Source of the DNA: CBDUZS01 sp965371785
GTDB lineage: Bacteria > Fermentibacterota > Fermentibacteria > Fermentibacterales > JCC-6
Direction of reading: 5' to 3'
NCBI GenBank assembly: GCA_965371785.1
Contig: CBDUZS010000002.1
Span: 1 to 64,000 of the forward strand
Length of the DNA stretch: 64,000 nucleotides
This document shows positions 34,512 through 42,574 of the stretch, piece after piece (position 1 is the first letter of the stretch; each line of letters begins with the position of its first letter). The notes under the pieces were generated by a model. It made no database searches. It worked only from the letters and a program-made list of their open reading frames with translations, and was not told the DNA's origin. The translations under genes were made by a program, and so were the position numbers.

Positions 34512-36283
34512 TGAAGGTTTTATTCGACGGCACACCCGCATCCCCGGGCATCGTGATAGGTCCCGCGTTCCTGCTCAACGTCGGGGAACTTCGAATCGCC
34601 AAGCATGTTCTTTCCGGCAAGAGTGCCGTGAAGGCTGAGATAGAGCGATTTGACCGAGCTATCGGGGAGACCCGCAAAGAACTCGAATCGATCTCATCAG
34701 ATCTGGGTGATGTACTCGAGGGCAAACAGATCATCGAAGTCCATATCCTTCTCCTGGATGATCCCACAATGCAGAAGGAAGTCCATTCACGGATCAGGAA
34801 CGACCTGGTAAACGCTGAATATGCTGTCAGTCAAGTTCTCCGCGACGTGGTAAAGCGTTTCATGCAGCTGAAGGACTCCTACATGAGGGAGAGAGCGGCC
34901 GACGTCAGGGATGTCGGCAGGCGGGTTATTTCCAGACTCCTCGGAACCGAGCGTGAGGTTCTCGGAAAAGTGATCGAACCAGTGGTCCTCGTCGCGAGGG
35001 ACATCGACCCATCCGAGACGGCAGGGCTCTCCAGCAAACAGGTTCTTGCCTTAGTCACCGACAAGGGCGGAAGAACCTCACACACTGCCATTCTGGCAAG
35101 GAGCCTGGGAATACCGGCGGTAGTAGCCCTCAAGGATGTGGCCGAACACACGCAGCCCGGTGATACCATCATAGTAGACGGAATCCATGGCAGGGTGATC
35201 ATCAACCCTGACAAGGAAGAACTGCGCTTCTACCGTGAACTGCAGTGCAGATACGAAGAGGCAGAGGCTGACATCGCCCTGAACGCCTCGGACCCTGCGG
35301 TTACACTGGACGGTGTTTCCATAGAACTCTCGGCGAACATCGAATTCTCGCAGGAAGCCGAGCAGGTCAAACGCTACGGGGGAGCGGGAGTAGGTCTGTT
35401 CAGAACCGAATTCCTTGGTCTTCTTTATCCCGATATGGAGAACGAAGAGGAGAATCACTACCTCGCCTACAGGCACGTACTCGAACTCCTGAAGCCCGAT
35501 CCTGTCATAATCAGGACCCTCGACCTCGGCGGTGACAAGTTCCTGAACGATCTGGGTGCCGTTGAAGCGAATCCGTTTCTCGGATGGAGGGCTATCAGGG
35601 TCTGCCTGGATCAACCCGAGCGATTCAGAGTTCAACTCCGCGCAATCCTCAGAGCATCGGTTGCGGGCAATGCATGGCTGATGGTTCCCATGGTCACCGA
35701 TGTGTTCCAGGTTACAAAGCTGAAAGAGCACATCGCCGAAATCGGAGAAGATCTCAGGGAGGAAGGGATTCCCTTTGACGAGGACATGCCGGTGGGGATA
35801 ATGGTCGAGACTCCCGCGGCAGCCCTGGGAATCGATCTGCTATTGCCTTACGTCGATTTCGTCTCCATCGGAACCAACGACCTGACCCAGTACACGCTGG
35901 CCGTTGACAGGGGGAGCCCATACGTTGCGCACCTGTTCGATTCTCTGCATCCAACCGTACTCAGGCAGATAGATCATGTCGCGAGGTACTGCAAATCTCA
36001 TGGAAAATGGGTCGGGGTTTGCGGGCAGATAGCAAGTGATCCTCTGGCCGTTCCTCTATTGCTCGGCCTGGGCGTGAACGAGCTCAGCGTAGCGCTTACC
36101 CAGATTCCCGATGTAAAGAAGATGATCAGCGTCGTGACAATGGATGGATCGAGGAGTCTGGTGGAGAAGGCACTCAAAATGGAATCAGGCAGGCAGATAA
36201 GAGAGCTGGTCAGAAACTTCGTTGCAGGAAGTTATCCTGATATCCTGCTGGAGGACGACCACGACGAGATGGGGGAGAACTGA
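34511..36283 (+). CDS. ptsI: PTS enzyme I (phosphoenolpyruvate-protein phosphotransferase)
   Basis: The 590-residue enzyme takes phosphate from PEP and passes it to HPr His15. The HPr-binding helical domain is at about 30-140, the swivelling His domain contains GGRTSHTAILAR with active His191, and the PEP-binding TIM barrel carries GVGLFRTEFLGL, RTLDLGGDKFL, the DFVSIGTNDLTQYTLAVDR signature and VCGQIASDP (Cys/Gly region; the usual G-E-x-A is replaced by G-Q-I-A). The length is a little above the usual 570-580. Start in a TGATG overlap with ptsH. The gene also overlaps the downstream nucleotidyltransferase by one base (TGATG). Confidence 0.96.
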   Translation: MKVLFDGTPASPGIVIGPAFLLNVGELRIAKHVLSGKSAVKAEIERFDRAIGETRKELESISSDLGDVLEGKQIIEVHILLLDDPTMQKEVHSRIRNDLVNAEYAVSQVLRDVVKRFMQLKDSYMRERAADVRDVGRRVISRLLGTEREVLGKVIEPVVLVARDIDPSETAGLSSKQVLALVTDKGGRTSHTAILARSLGIPAVVALKDVAEHTQPGDTIIVDGIHGRVIINPDKEELRFYRELQCRYEEAEADIALNASDPAVTLDGVSIELSANIEFSQEAEQVKRYGGAGVGLFRTEFLGLLYPDMENEEENHYLAYRHVLELLKPDPVIIRTLDLGGDKFLNDLGAVEANPFLGWRAIRVCLDQPERFRVQLRAILRASVAGNAWLMVPMVTDVFQVTKLKEHIAEIGEDLREEGIPFDEDMPVGIMVETPAAALGIDLLLPYVDFVSIGTNDLTQYTLAVDRGSPYVAHLFDSLHPTVLRQIDHVARYCKSHGKWVGVCGQIASDPLAVPLLLGLGVNELSVALTQIPDVKKMISVVTMDGSRSLVEKALKMESGRQIRELVRNFVAGSYPDILLEDDHDEMGEN

Positions 36284-37263
36284 TGCATGCGATCATTCCG
36301 GTTGCCGGCAAGGGAACCAGACTCAGGCCCCATACCTATTCAACTCCCAAAGCCCTCCTTCCCGTCGCGGGGCGCCCCATTCTCGCTCACATCATTGACA
36401 GGCTCATTCCGGCCGGAATAGAAAGGCTCACCCTCATCGTCGGCCACCTCGGTGACCAGATCGTCGAATGGACGAAGAACAGGTACGATATGCCCGTCGA
36501 TTTCGCGGTACAGGAGAGTATGGATGGTCTGGCGGCCGCCCTACTGCTGGCTTCACCCTGGTGTGATGACTCGAGGACGATGGTCGTGCTGGGTGATACC
36601 ATCTTCGAAGCAGATCTGTCTTCACTCGGGAGTGGCTCCCGTAACATCATCGGTGTCAGGCCCGTTGAGGATCCAGGGCGTTTCGGTGTTGTCGTTATGG
36701 AAGGTGAACGAGTCGTCAGGCTTGTCGAGAAACCCGCAGAATTCGTTAGTGATATAGCAATAGTGGGGATTTACTGCTTCAATTCCGGTTCAGGATTGAT
36801 GGACGCCTGCAGCAGTCTTGTCGATTCCGGTCGAAGAACGAAAGGTGAGTTCCAGCTCACCGATGCCATGCAGAACATGCTTGCCTGCGGCGAGGAATTC
36901 GGCACATTTCAGGTCGAGAGCTGGTTCGACTGCGGAAACGTCGAAACCATGCTGGAAACGAACAGGATTCTTCTCGATGCTCGTCCTCAGGAAACATCTC
37001 AGGAACTGCTTGGTGATTCCATCGTCATACAACCATCTTTCGTTTCTTCCGATGCAAGACTCTCTTCGTCCGTAATAGGCCCATACGCCTCGATCGGCCC
37101 GGGAAGCATCATCGAGAGATCGGTTGTATCCGACAGCATTGTTGGGTCGAATTCGAGGATAACATCTGCAATTCTCGAACACTCCCTTGTCGGCAACGAT
37201 GTTGTCGTCGAGGGTCATCTCCAGTCAGTTAACACCGGAGACAACTCCGTCATTGATTTATGA
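36283..37263 (+). CDS. Sugar nucleotidyltransferase with left-handed beta-helix tail
   Basis: The 326-residue protein activates sugar-1-phosphate with NTP. The N-terminal NTP-transferase domain (about 1-235) has the signature PVAGKGTRLRPHTYSTPKAL, the KP(A/V)L Lys and LGDTIFEADL (metal-binding Asp). After about 245 comes a hexapeptide-repeat tail of left-handed beta-helix type (SDARLSSSVIGPYASIGPGS), which is short and may serve oligomer formation instead of acetyl transfer. The nearest described groups are RmlA/GlmU-like and archaeal ST0452-like enzymes. It couples to ptsI upstream and overlaps the next GT4 gene, giving a link from PTS to sugar activation. The sugar is not determinable. Confidence 0.87.
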   Translation: MHAIIPVAGKGTRLRPHTYSTPKALLPVAGRPILAHIIDRLIPAGIERLTLIVGHLGDQIVEWTKNRYDMPVDFAVQESMDGLAAALLLASPWCDDSRTMVVLGDTIFEADLSSLGSGSRNIIGVRPVEDPGRFGVVVMEGERVVRLVEKPAEFVSDIAIVGIYCFNSGSGLMDACSSLVDSGRRTKGEFQLTDAMQNMLACGEEFGTFQVESWFDCGNVETMLETNRILLDARPQETSQELLGDSIVIQPSFVSSDARLSSSVIGPYASIGPGSIIERSVVSDSIVGSNSRITSAILEHSLVGNDVVVEGHLQSVNTGDNSVIDL

Positions 37264-38314
37264 CGCGGTAATATACGGGTCTTCTCTCGGCAACATGGGA
37301 GGGACCGGAGTGTACCTCAGAAGGCTGATAGATGGTCTTTCCCAGATTCCATTCCCTGGTGTAGGAGTCGCCACTGGAGATGGCCTCTTCGACCCGAAGG
37401 ACGTTCCGGCGGAAGGCTATCCGCGAGGTCTTCGCAAAGTGTTCAGAGAGAATATCAGAATTCCCGCCATGCTTGCCGCCCTCAGCCCCGGTCTGGTTCA
37501 CCTTCCTGCATTCGGGGGGAGGGCACCGGATGGAATTCCTTTCGTCGTGACACTCCATGATCTCGCCTTTCTCCACAGACCGGACTGGTTTCCCCGAATC
37601 CGCTCGCTCTACTACAGGACACATTTCGGGAAGACGGCGAGGAATGCGGACATGGTGCTTGTCGACAGCGATTTCACCGGAAGGGAAGCCGTCAGGCTTC
37701 TCGGTCTCGAACCTTCTCGAATCAGAAGGATCTACCTGTCCACCCCCGACTTCACTTCATCTCAACAGCTATCCGGAAAGCTCTTCCCCTCCGATGGAGA
37801 ACCCTACCTTATTTCGGTTGGCACCATTGAGCCTCGAAAGAACATTTCAGCTCTCCTTGACGCCTGGCGAATCCTCCTGCCGAAGCTGGAGGGCTTCACA
37901 CTGGTCATCGCCGGCAGGTGGGGCTGGGGTGAACGATCTCTTCGGAAGCGTCTCCTCACGGAGCCCGGTGTCCGCTGGGCAGGCTCTCTCCCGGAAGAGG
38001 TGCTCCGCAGCGCTGTCTCCGCTTCGCGATTACTGGTCTACCCCTCTCTTTACGAAGGATTCGGTCTTCCTCCCCTCGAAGCCGCATCGGCCGGTGTACC
38101 ATTCGTTATCGGCCCTGCAGCCGCACTCGAGGAGGTCTACGGCGGGATAGCGGCTGCTTCCTGCGGTGATTCACCGGAGTCGATTGCCGAAGCAGTGCAC
38201 AGCGCTCTTGGCTCATCGCCCTGTTCCGACGAGCTGCGGGAGTTCGCAAGTGCGTTTTCTAACAGAAAGATGGCTGAGGAAGTCCTGTCGGTTTACAGGG
38301 AGGTTCTGCACTGA
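37253..38314 (+). CDS. Glycosyltransferase family 4
   Basis: The 353-residue GT-B enzyme has MGGTGVYLRRLIDGL (donor loop), PFVVTLHDLAFLHRPDWFPR, SVGTIEPRKNISALLDAW and the catalytic loop SLYEGFGLPPLEAASAGVPF. It is of the WbaZ/mannosyltransferase type (PRK-like group using GDP-mannose). I chose TTG at 37253, which gives the family-like start IYDAVIYGSSLGN and overlaps the previous gene by 11 bases; GGAG lies 12 bases upstream. Frames starting earlier run through the nucleotidyltransferase gene. Its stop codon is overlapped by the CTG start of the following GT4. Confidence 0.87.
   Translation: MIYDAVIYGSSLGNMGGTGVYLRRLIDGLSQIPFPGVGVATGDGLFDPKDVPAEGYPRGLRKVFRENIRIPAMLAALSPGLVHLPAFGGRAPDGIPFVVTLHDLAFLHRPDWFPRIRSLYYRTHFGKTARNADMVLVDSDFTGREAVRLLGLEPSRIRRIYLSTPDFTSSQQLSGKLFPSDGEPYLISVGTIEPRKNISALLDAWRILLPKLEGFTLVIAGRWGWGERSLRKRLLTEPGVRWAGSLPEEVLRSAVSASRLLVYPSLYEGFGLPPLEAASAGVPFVIGPAAALEEVYGGIAAASCGDSPESIAEAVHSALGSSPCSDELREFASAFSNRKMAEEVLSVYREVLH
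38298..38303 (+). promoter_or_regulatory. Strong ribosome-binding site in front of a CTG start
   Basis: GGGAGG is placed 7 bases before CTG at 38311, the best spacing. No ATG, GTG or TTG lies in the frame between the in-frame TGA at 38275 and GTG at 38416. Confidence 0.75.
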
Positions 38315-39408
38315 AGGTTCTGCACGTCTACAAGGACGTTCATCCGATCGTAAGGGGTGGCATCGAACGCTACATCCACGATCTGGGCGGCTTCTTCGTT
38401 TCCAGGGGACACGAGGTGGATGTCCTGGTTGCAGGTTCTCCCGGCGGCATGAGAACTGAAACGGTAGATGGAATGCGGATCATCTCCGCGAGGTGTCTTC
38501 TGAGAATTCTCTCGAATCCTCTGTGCCCGGGTTTCGGAAAGCATATATCGCGTTCCGATGCGGATATTATTCACTTCCACCTGCCTCTCCCGACCGCGGT
38601 GATCAGCTGGCTCCTCAACAGGAATTTCGGTTCGAGACCTTTCGTGGTGACGTATCACAGTGACATCGTTCGCCAGGCTTTCGTCATGCCCTTTTACGGC
38701 CCATTCCTGAAGAGGTTTCTGCGCAAAGCGAACAGAATTATCGCCACGTCGAGGGCATACGTCGAAAGTTCGAGATGGATCAGAGACCTTCCCAACGTCT
38801 GCGTTGTACCGATCGGCGCAGATCCGGGGAAATTCAAAGTGGGAAAGCCGGATGAAAGAGAGGATTTCTTCCTCTTCGTCGGACGGTTCCGAAAGTACAA
38901 GGGAATTGATGTACTCCTGGATGCCTGGAAGAGTTTATCGGATCACAGGCTTATCATGGTTGGCGGCGGTCCTCTGCTGCCGATGATGAGGAAAAGGATA
39001 GAGGACGAGAATCTCAACGTTTCGATTATCACCGATCCATCCGACGACGTACTTGCCGCATTGTATGGAAGCGCTCTTGCGCTGATTCTTCCCTCGACTT
39101 TGAGAAGTGAGGCATTCGGCATGGTCCAGGTCGAGGCAATGTTCTGCGGAACTCCAGTGATAAGCACGGCAATCGATACCGGTGTGCCATGGGTGAACAA
39201 GGATTCCGTATCGGGACTGACCATCGAACCTGGCGATTCGGCTGCTCTTGTGAGTGCTGTACATCGCATTCTCGAAGGTGATGAATGGTCACGTCTATCG
39301 GAGGGGGCGAGGGAGAGGGCTGTTTCACTCTTCGATGGTCCCATGCTGATGAGCAGGATAGAAAAGATCTGTATGGAAGTTCTTGATGACCGGCAGAACA
39401 GATCCTGA
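38311..39408 (+). CDS. Glycosyltransferase family 4, CTG start
   Basis: The 365-residue GT-B enzyme begins (with CTG read as Met) KVLHVYKDVHPIVRGGIERY, the classic GT4 N-terminus with the R-G-G-I-E/R-Y loop. The first in-frame conventional codon (GTG 38416) would delete 35 conserved residues. CTG forms a CTGA overlap with the stop of the previous GT4 and is 7 bases after GGGAGG. Second-domain motifs are LFVGRFRKYKGIDVLLDAW, VGGGPLLPMM and the catalytic loop STLRSEAFGMVQVEAMFCGTPV. It resembles mannosyltransferases of the PimB group. The stop overlaps the Gx-transporter gene by 23 bases. Confidence 0.9.
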   Translation: MKVLHVYKDVHPIVRGGIERYIHDLGGFFVSRGHEVDVLVAGSPGGMRTETVDGMRIISARCLLRILSNPLCPGFGKHISRSDADIIHFHLPLPTAVISWLLNRNFGSRPFVVTYHSDIVRQAFVMPFYGPFLKRFLRKANRIIATSRAYVESSRWIRDLPNVCVVPIGADPGKFKVGKPDEREDFFLFVGRFRKYKGIDVLLDAWKSLSDHRLIMVGGGPLLPMMRKRIEDENLNVSIITDPSDDVLAALYGSALALILPSTLRSEAFGMVQVEAMFCGTPVISTAIDTGVPWVNKDSVSGLTIEPGDSAALVSAVHRILEGDEWSRLSEGARERAVSLFDGPMLMSRIEKICMEVLDDRQNRS

Positions 39409-39949
39409 ACCATGCGGGATAGGGAAAGCAGTCCCCCCGGTGGTGATGCTTGCCCTGATCGCCGTAGGACTGGGTGTTGTAGACGGCATACTGCCCAGAC
39501 CTCTCCCGTTTCTCAAGATTGGGCTCGCTAACGTAGTCACCGTGATGGTTGCGTTCCGCATGGGAACTGCCAGAGCCCTCTCGGTGAATCTGCTGAGGGT
39601 TGTTGCCGTCTCACTCTTTCTCGGTTCGATAGCAACTCCCTCTTTCCTCATGTCATTGGCGGGAGGACTCAGTTCAGCGTTGCTCATGGGTCTGCTTTCC
39701 CGCACGGCACGACGTATCCTCTCGGTAACCGGGATATCCATTGCCGGAAGTATGGCAAGCCTTTCCGCCCAGCTTTCCGTTGCAGTCCTGATCATCCCCG
39801 GAATCCCTGTCGGATCGATTGTGGTTCCACTCACCGCCTGGGGAATACTTTCCGGTACGGTTACGGGGTTGCTTGCCGCTCTTCTCCTCCGGAGGAGGTT
39901 TCTCGAGCGCGCTCCCTTCGGGCTTGTTCCGGAAGCATCTGGTGGGTAG
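39386..39949 (+). CDS. Gx transporter family membrane protein (heptaprenyl diphosphate synthase component I-like)
   Basis: The 187-residue protein has five or six hydrophobic helices (about 18-165) with small-residue (Gly-x-x-x-Gly) packing motifs and the IGLANVVTVM block that marks the Hpre_diP_synt_I/Gx transporter family. Despite the old family name this group is thought to be an ECF-transporter S-like membrane protein; the substrate is unknown. ATG at 39386 follows GGAAG by 6 bases and lies inside the end of the GT4 gene. Followed 29 bases later by a DUF4321 gene. Confidence 0.8.
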   Translation: MTGRTDPEPCGIGKAVPPVVMLALIAVGLGVVDGILPRPLPFLKIGLANVVTVMVAFRMGTARALSVNLLRVVAVSLFLGSIATPSFLMSLAGGLSSALLMGLLSRTARRILSVTGISIAGSMASLSAQLSVAVLIIPGIPVGSIVVPLTAWGILSGTVTGLLAALLLRRRFLERAPFGLVPEASGG

Positions 39950-39978
39950 ATTCAGATTTTCACGGAGGTTGACTGGTA

Positions 39979-40251
39979 TTGCTACACAACAGGTCATCAG
40001 GCTTCTGGGTGGTGTTGTCACTTGCAGGAATGATCACCGGCACTGTTCTGGGCGAAACCCTGGGTGCAATATTACCAGATACTTCTACGACCCTGAAAAC
40101 TTTCTTTGCAGGGTCACTTGACCTGTCGCTGGGTCCTTTTAGGATCGATCTAGTAGTTTTCAGATTCGCACTGGAGGAATTGGCTCTGAAAGTTAATCTG
40201 ATGAGTTTTGCCGGCCTTGTCGTTACGGGCTTTCTTTACAGGTGGTTCTAG
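39979..40251 (+). CDS. DUF4321-like small membrane protein
   Basis: The 90-residue protein has two hydrophobic segments (about 8-33 and 70-88), an intervening SLGPFRIDLVVFRFALE stretch and the G-x-x-x-G-E-x-L-G (TGTVLGETLGAILP) motif typical of DUF4321, a short family often next to tatA in FCB and delta-type genomes. The TTG start has GGAGG 10 bases upstream. Its TAG is followed immediately by the tatA ATG. Possible role in Tat or envelope assembly is inferred from position only. Confidence 0.75.
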   Translation: MLHNRSSGFWVVLSLAGMITGTVLGETLGAILPDTSTTLKTFFAGSLDLSLGPFRIDLVVFRFALEELALKVNLMSFAGLVVTGFLYRWF

Positions 40252-40440
40252 ATGTTCGGAAGAATTGGACCAGTCGAGATAATCCTGATACTGATCGTTC
40301 TCCTCCTTCTCTTCGGTGCGAAGAGAATTCCCGAGATCGCCAGATCCCTGGGAAAATCACTGAGCCAGTTCAAGAGAGGCCTCAGGGACGTCGATATAGA
40401 CAAAACAGGCGACGACAACGAGGATGAGAAGGACGCGTAG
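40252..40440 (+). CDS. tatA: Twin-arginine translocase subunit TatA
   Basis: The 62-residue protein has the TatA plan: short N-terminal transmembrane helix (IGPVEIILILIVLLLLFG) with a Phe-Gly hinge, an amphipathic helix (AKRIPEIARSLGKSLSQFKR) and an acidic tail. TatA oligomers form the pore for folded, twin-Arg precursors. TatC is not encoded nearby. Starts on the base after the DUF4321 stop and ends immediately before the MglA-like GTPase. Confidence 0.92.
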   Translation: MFGRIGPVEIILILIVLLLLFGAKRIPEIARSLGKSLSQFKRGLRDVDIDKTGDDNEDEKDA

Positions 40441-41043
40441 ATGGCAACCGTCAGTTTCAGTGCCAGGGAGATCGACTGCAAGATAGTCTACTGCGGTCCA
40501 GGCCTTTCCGGTAAGACGACCAACGTCCAATGGATACACAAGACGATTCCGCAAGATGCCAGAGGTAAGCTCATATCCCTTGCCGCAGGCAACGAGAGAA
40601 CTCTCTTCTTTGATTTTCTTCCCATAGACACGGGTGAGATCAACGGGTTCAAGTTAAGACTTCATCTGTACAGCGTTCCGGGGCAGGCCATGTACTCCGA
40701 TAGCAGAAGGCTCATACTCCAGTGCGTCGACGGTATCATTTTCGTAGCCGATTCGCAGATCGAGAGAATGGAAGCAAACCTGGACAGCCTGCGCGATCTC
40801 AAGGAGAACCTTCGCCGTCAGAAGAGAAAGGGAGTCAGCCTTATTCTTCAGGCGAACAAGAGGGATCTTCCCAATATCATTACAACCGATGAACTCATTA
40901 CAACTCTCAGGCTGAACAGGATTTCCTGCGTCGAATCCGTCGCATGTGACGGCGTAGGAGTTTTCGAAACCCTCCGCAAGGTCAGTCGCATGGTGATCGG
41001 AAGGCTCCGCAGACAGTTCATGAGCTTCGAGGGAAGGGCCTGA
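40441..41043 (+). CDS. MglA-like small GTPase
   Basis: The 200-residue protein belongs to the Ras-like MglA group that sets cell polarity and drives gliding or pili in Myxococcus. The P-loop is GPGLSGKTT at 19-27, the switch II region LYSVPGQ has Gly81, and NKRD is at 139-142. MglA proteins have a hallmark T-x-x-F-D-F-L block in switch I-beta (here TLFFDFLP), present. It starts on the base after tatA. It overlaps the zinc-ribbon membrane protein by one base, suggesting that the latter is its partner. MglB (roadblock GAP) is not visible in the window. Confidence 0.93.
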   Translation: MATVSFSAREIDCKIVYCGPGLSGKTTNVQWIHKTIPQDARGKLISLAAGNERTLFFDFLPIDTGEINGFKLRLHLYSVPGQAMYSDSRRLILQCVDGIIFVADSQIERMEANLDSLRDLKENLRRQKRKGVSLILQANKRDLPNIITTDELITTLRLNRISCVESVACDGVGVFETLRKVSRMVIGRLRRQFMSFEGRA

Positions 41044-42515
41044 TGGCACAGGAACCTCTCGTAGACCTTCTCCTGGTCAGACTGGGCCGTGAAGAGGAAA
41101 AAAAGCGGGTCAGGACTCTGCTCGTAAACGGTCTCGGGATGAGCGAGACCGAAGCCGATGAAGCCGTCGAGAATTCCCCTTCAGTTCTCAGAGAAGCAAT
41201 TCCGATGGTCGAAGCCCGTGATATCCAGAAAAGACTCTACCCGTTTATCGACCTCCTTCCGCGGATAGACGAAACGACTGAACCGCCTCCTCCGAAACCC
41301 GAGGAACCGGCCAGGGAGGGAATCGAGGAAGAAAAGGAAGAAGAGGCGGAAGAGGACTTCACTTCCGGAATCGATGAAGAACATCTCGAATTCGACATCC
41401 TGGCTTCTGGACCTCCGCCTTCGGATCCGGTCAGGAATAGTGATTCCGCTTCCTCGGAATCAGACGTCGAGCAGGACCTCATCCTTACCTCTGCCAAACA
41501 GGAAATGCTTCAGATCGATAGATGCCATGTCTGTGGCAGAACACCGACCGATGGCGAAAAGCTTGCGCCCTGCAGGGCCTGCGGCTCCCTGACCTGCCGT
41601 GATTGCTTCGATCGGGCGGCCCATGTCTGCGAGAAGTGCGCTACGGACGGCAAAGTAGTCAGCCACGCTCTTGCGGGAACTCCGGAGTACATCAGCAAGC
41701 ATGATCATCATCTCGATTCCGATGCTCCCGAGACCGTTCAAGAGAAAGAGAAAGCCTCGAAATCCGGTCTGATGAAGATCCTCGTTCCCGTCTGTATCCT
41801 GCTTGCTCTGGGAGCTGCGTTCTACTTCGTTGACCCCATGAATCTCTTTGCCGGTGATGAACGGGAAGACAGCGGCACGGTTCCTCTCGACACGACGTTT
41901 GTAGATACGACCGCAGTCGACACGGTTGCTGTAACTCCGGATACGTCCGAAGTCGTCTCTCCGGACAGTCTGCAGATCCTCCCGGACACAATCCTGGTCG
42001 TCGAGTCCGTGAATCCCCTCGGTCTGACATCACTCACGCTGCCCGACAGTCTTGTTCAGCCGGATGTGGTTTACTCCATCGAGGTCGTCGAAAGATTCTC
42101 ATCGAGAGAGATCGATATGATGAACGAGGAACTCATCATCATTGCCACTCCGATCGAGCAGTACGCAGCACTGTGCAATCTGACCATAGACAGACTCACA
42201 CTCGTGAGAATTGATGGATACGTTGTGCTTGCCATGTCCGTTCTCCATCCCGAGGATAACACGAACAGGTACAAATTCCTGAACTACATTGCTGGTTTTC
42301 TGTACTCCTCGGATGTAGACCAGTTCGTTTTCTATTACAGGGAGAACAGGTTCCAGAATACCAGCATTCTCACGTACACCAACGATATATTCGGCGAACT
42401 ACGGACGGCAACCAGCCCACAGAATTTCCAGATGTTCGCAGGCAGCCAGGGGGGCACAGTCTGGGAGTCAGTCTCCGGAGAATTACAGGACACTCTGACC
42501 GAAGCCGTGCAGTAG
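41043..42515 (+). CDS. Zinc-ribbon membrane protein paired with MglA-like GTPase
   Basis: The 490-residue protein has a helical N-terminal region (1-75), an acidic Glu/Pro-rich linker (80-150), an eight-cysteine zinc cluster at 161-199 (CHVC, CRAC, CRDC, CEKC pairs), a transmembrane helix about 244-262, a Thr/Asp-rich stretch (about 275-320) and a soluble outer domain (about 340-490). The zinc part therefore lies in the cytoplasm and the last domain outside the inner membrane. No known family covers the whole protein. Adjacent to and overlapping the GTPase gene by one base (TGATG). I infer an inside-outside linker that recruits the GTPase to a site in the envelope. Confidence 0.75.
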   Translation: MAQEPLVDLLLVRLGREEEKKRVRTLLVNGLGMSETEADEAVENSPSVLREAIPMVEARDIQKRLYPFIDLLPRIDETTEPPPPKPEEPAREGIEEEKEEEAEEDFTSGIDEEHLEFDILASGPPPSDPVRNSDSASSESDVEQDLILTSAKQEMLQIDRCHVCGRTPTDGEKLAPCRACGSLTCRDCFDRAAHVCEKCATDGKVVSHALAGTPEYISKHDHHLDSDAPETVQEKEKASKSGLMKILVPVCILLALGAAFYFVDPMNLFAGDEREDSGTVPLDTTFVDTTAVDTVAVTPDTSEVVSPDSLQILPDTILVVESVNPLGLTSLTLPDSLVQPDVVYSIEVVERFSSREIDMMNEELIIIATPIEQYAALCNLTIDRLTLVRIDGYVVLAMSVLHPEDNTNRYKFLNYIAGFLYSSDVDQFVFYYRENRFQNTSILTYTNDIFGELRTATSPQNFQMFAGSQGGTVWESVSGELQDTLTEAVQ

Positions 42516-42574
42516 AATCTTTCTCAATAATATGGAAGACGTGACATCTCAGCACTGTCGCGACAAGAGGGGCA

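Noticed and set aside
38416..39408. GT4 starting at GTG 38416
   Set aside because: It removes the GT4 N-terminal strand and G-G-I-E loop; the upstream CTG has an ideal ribosome site.
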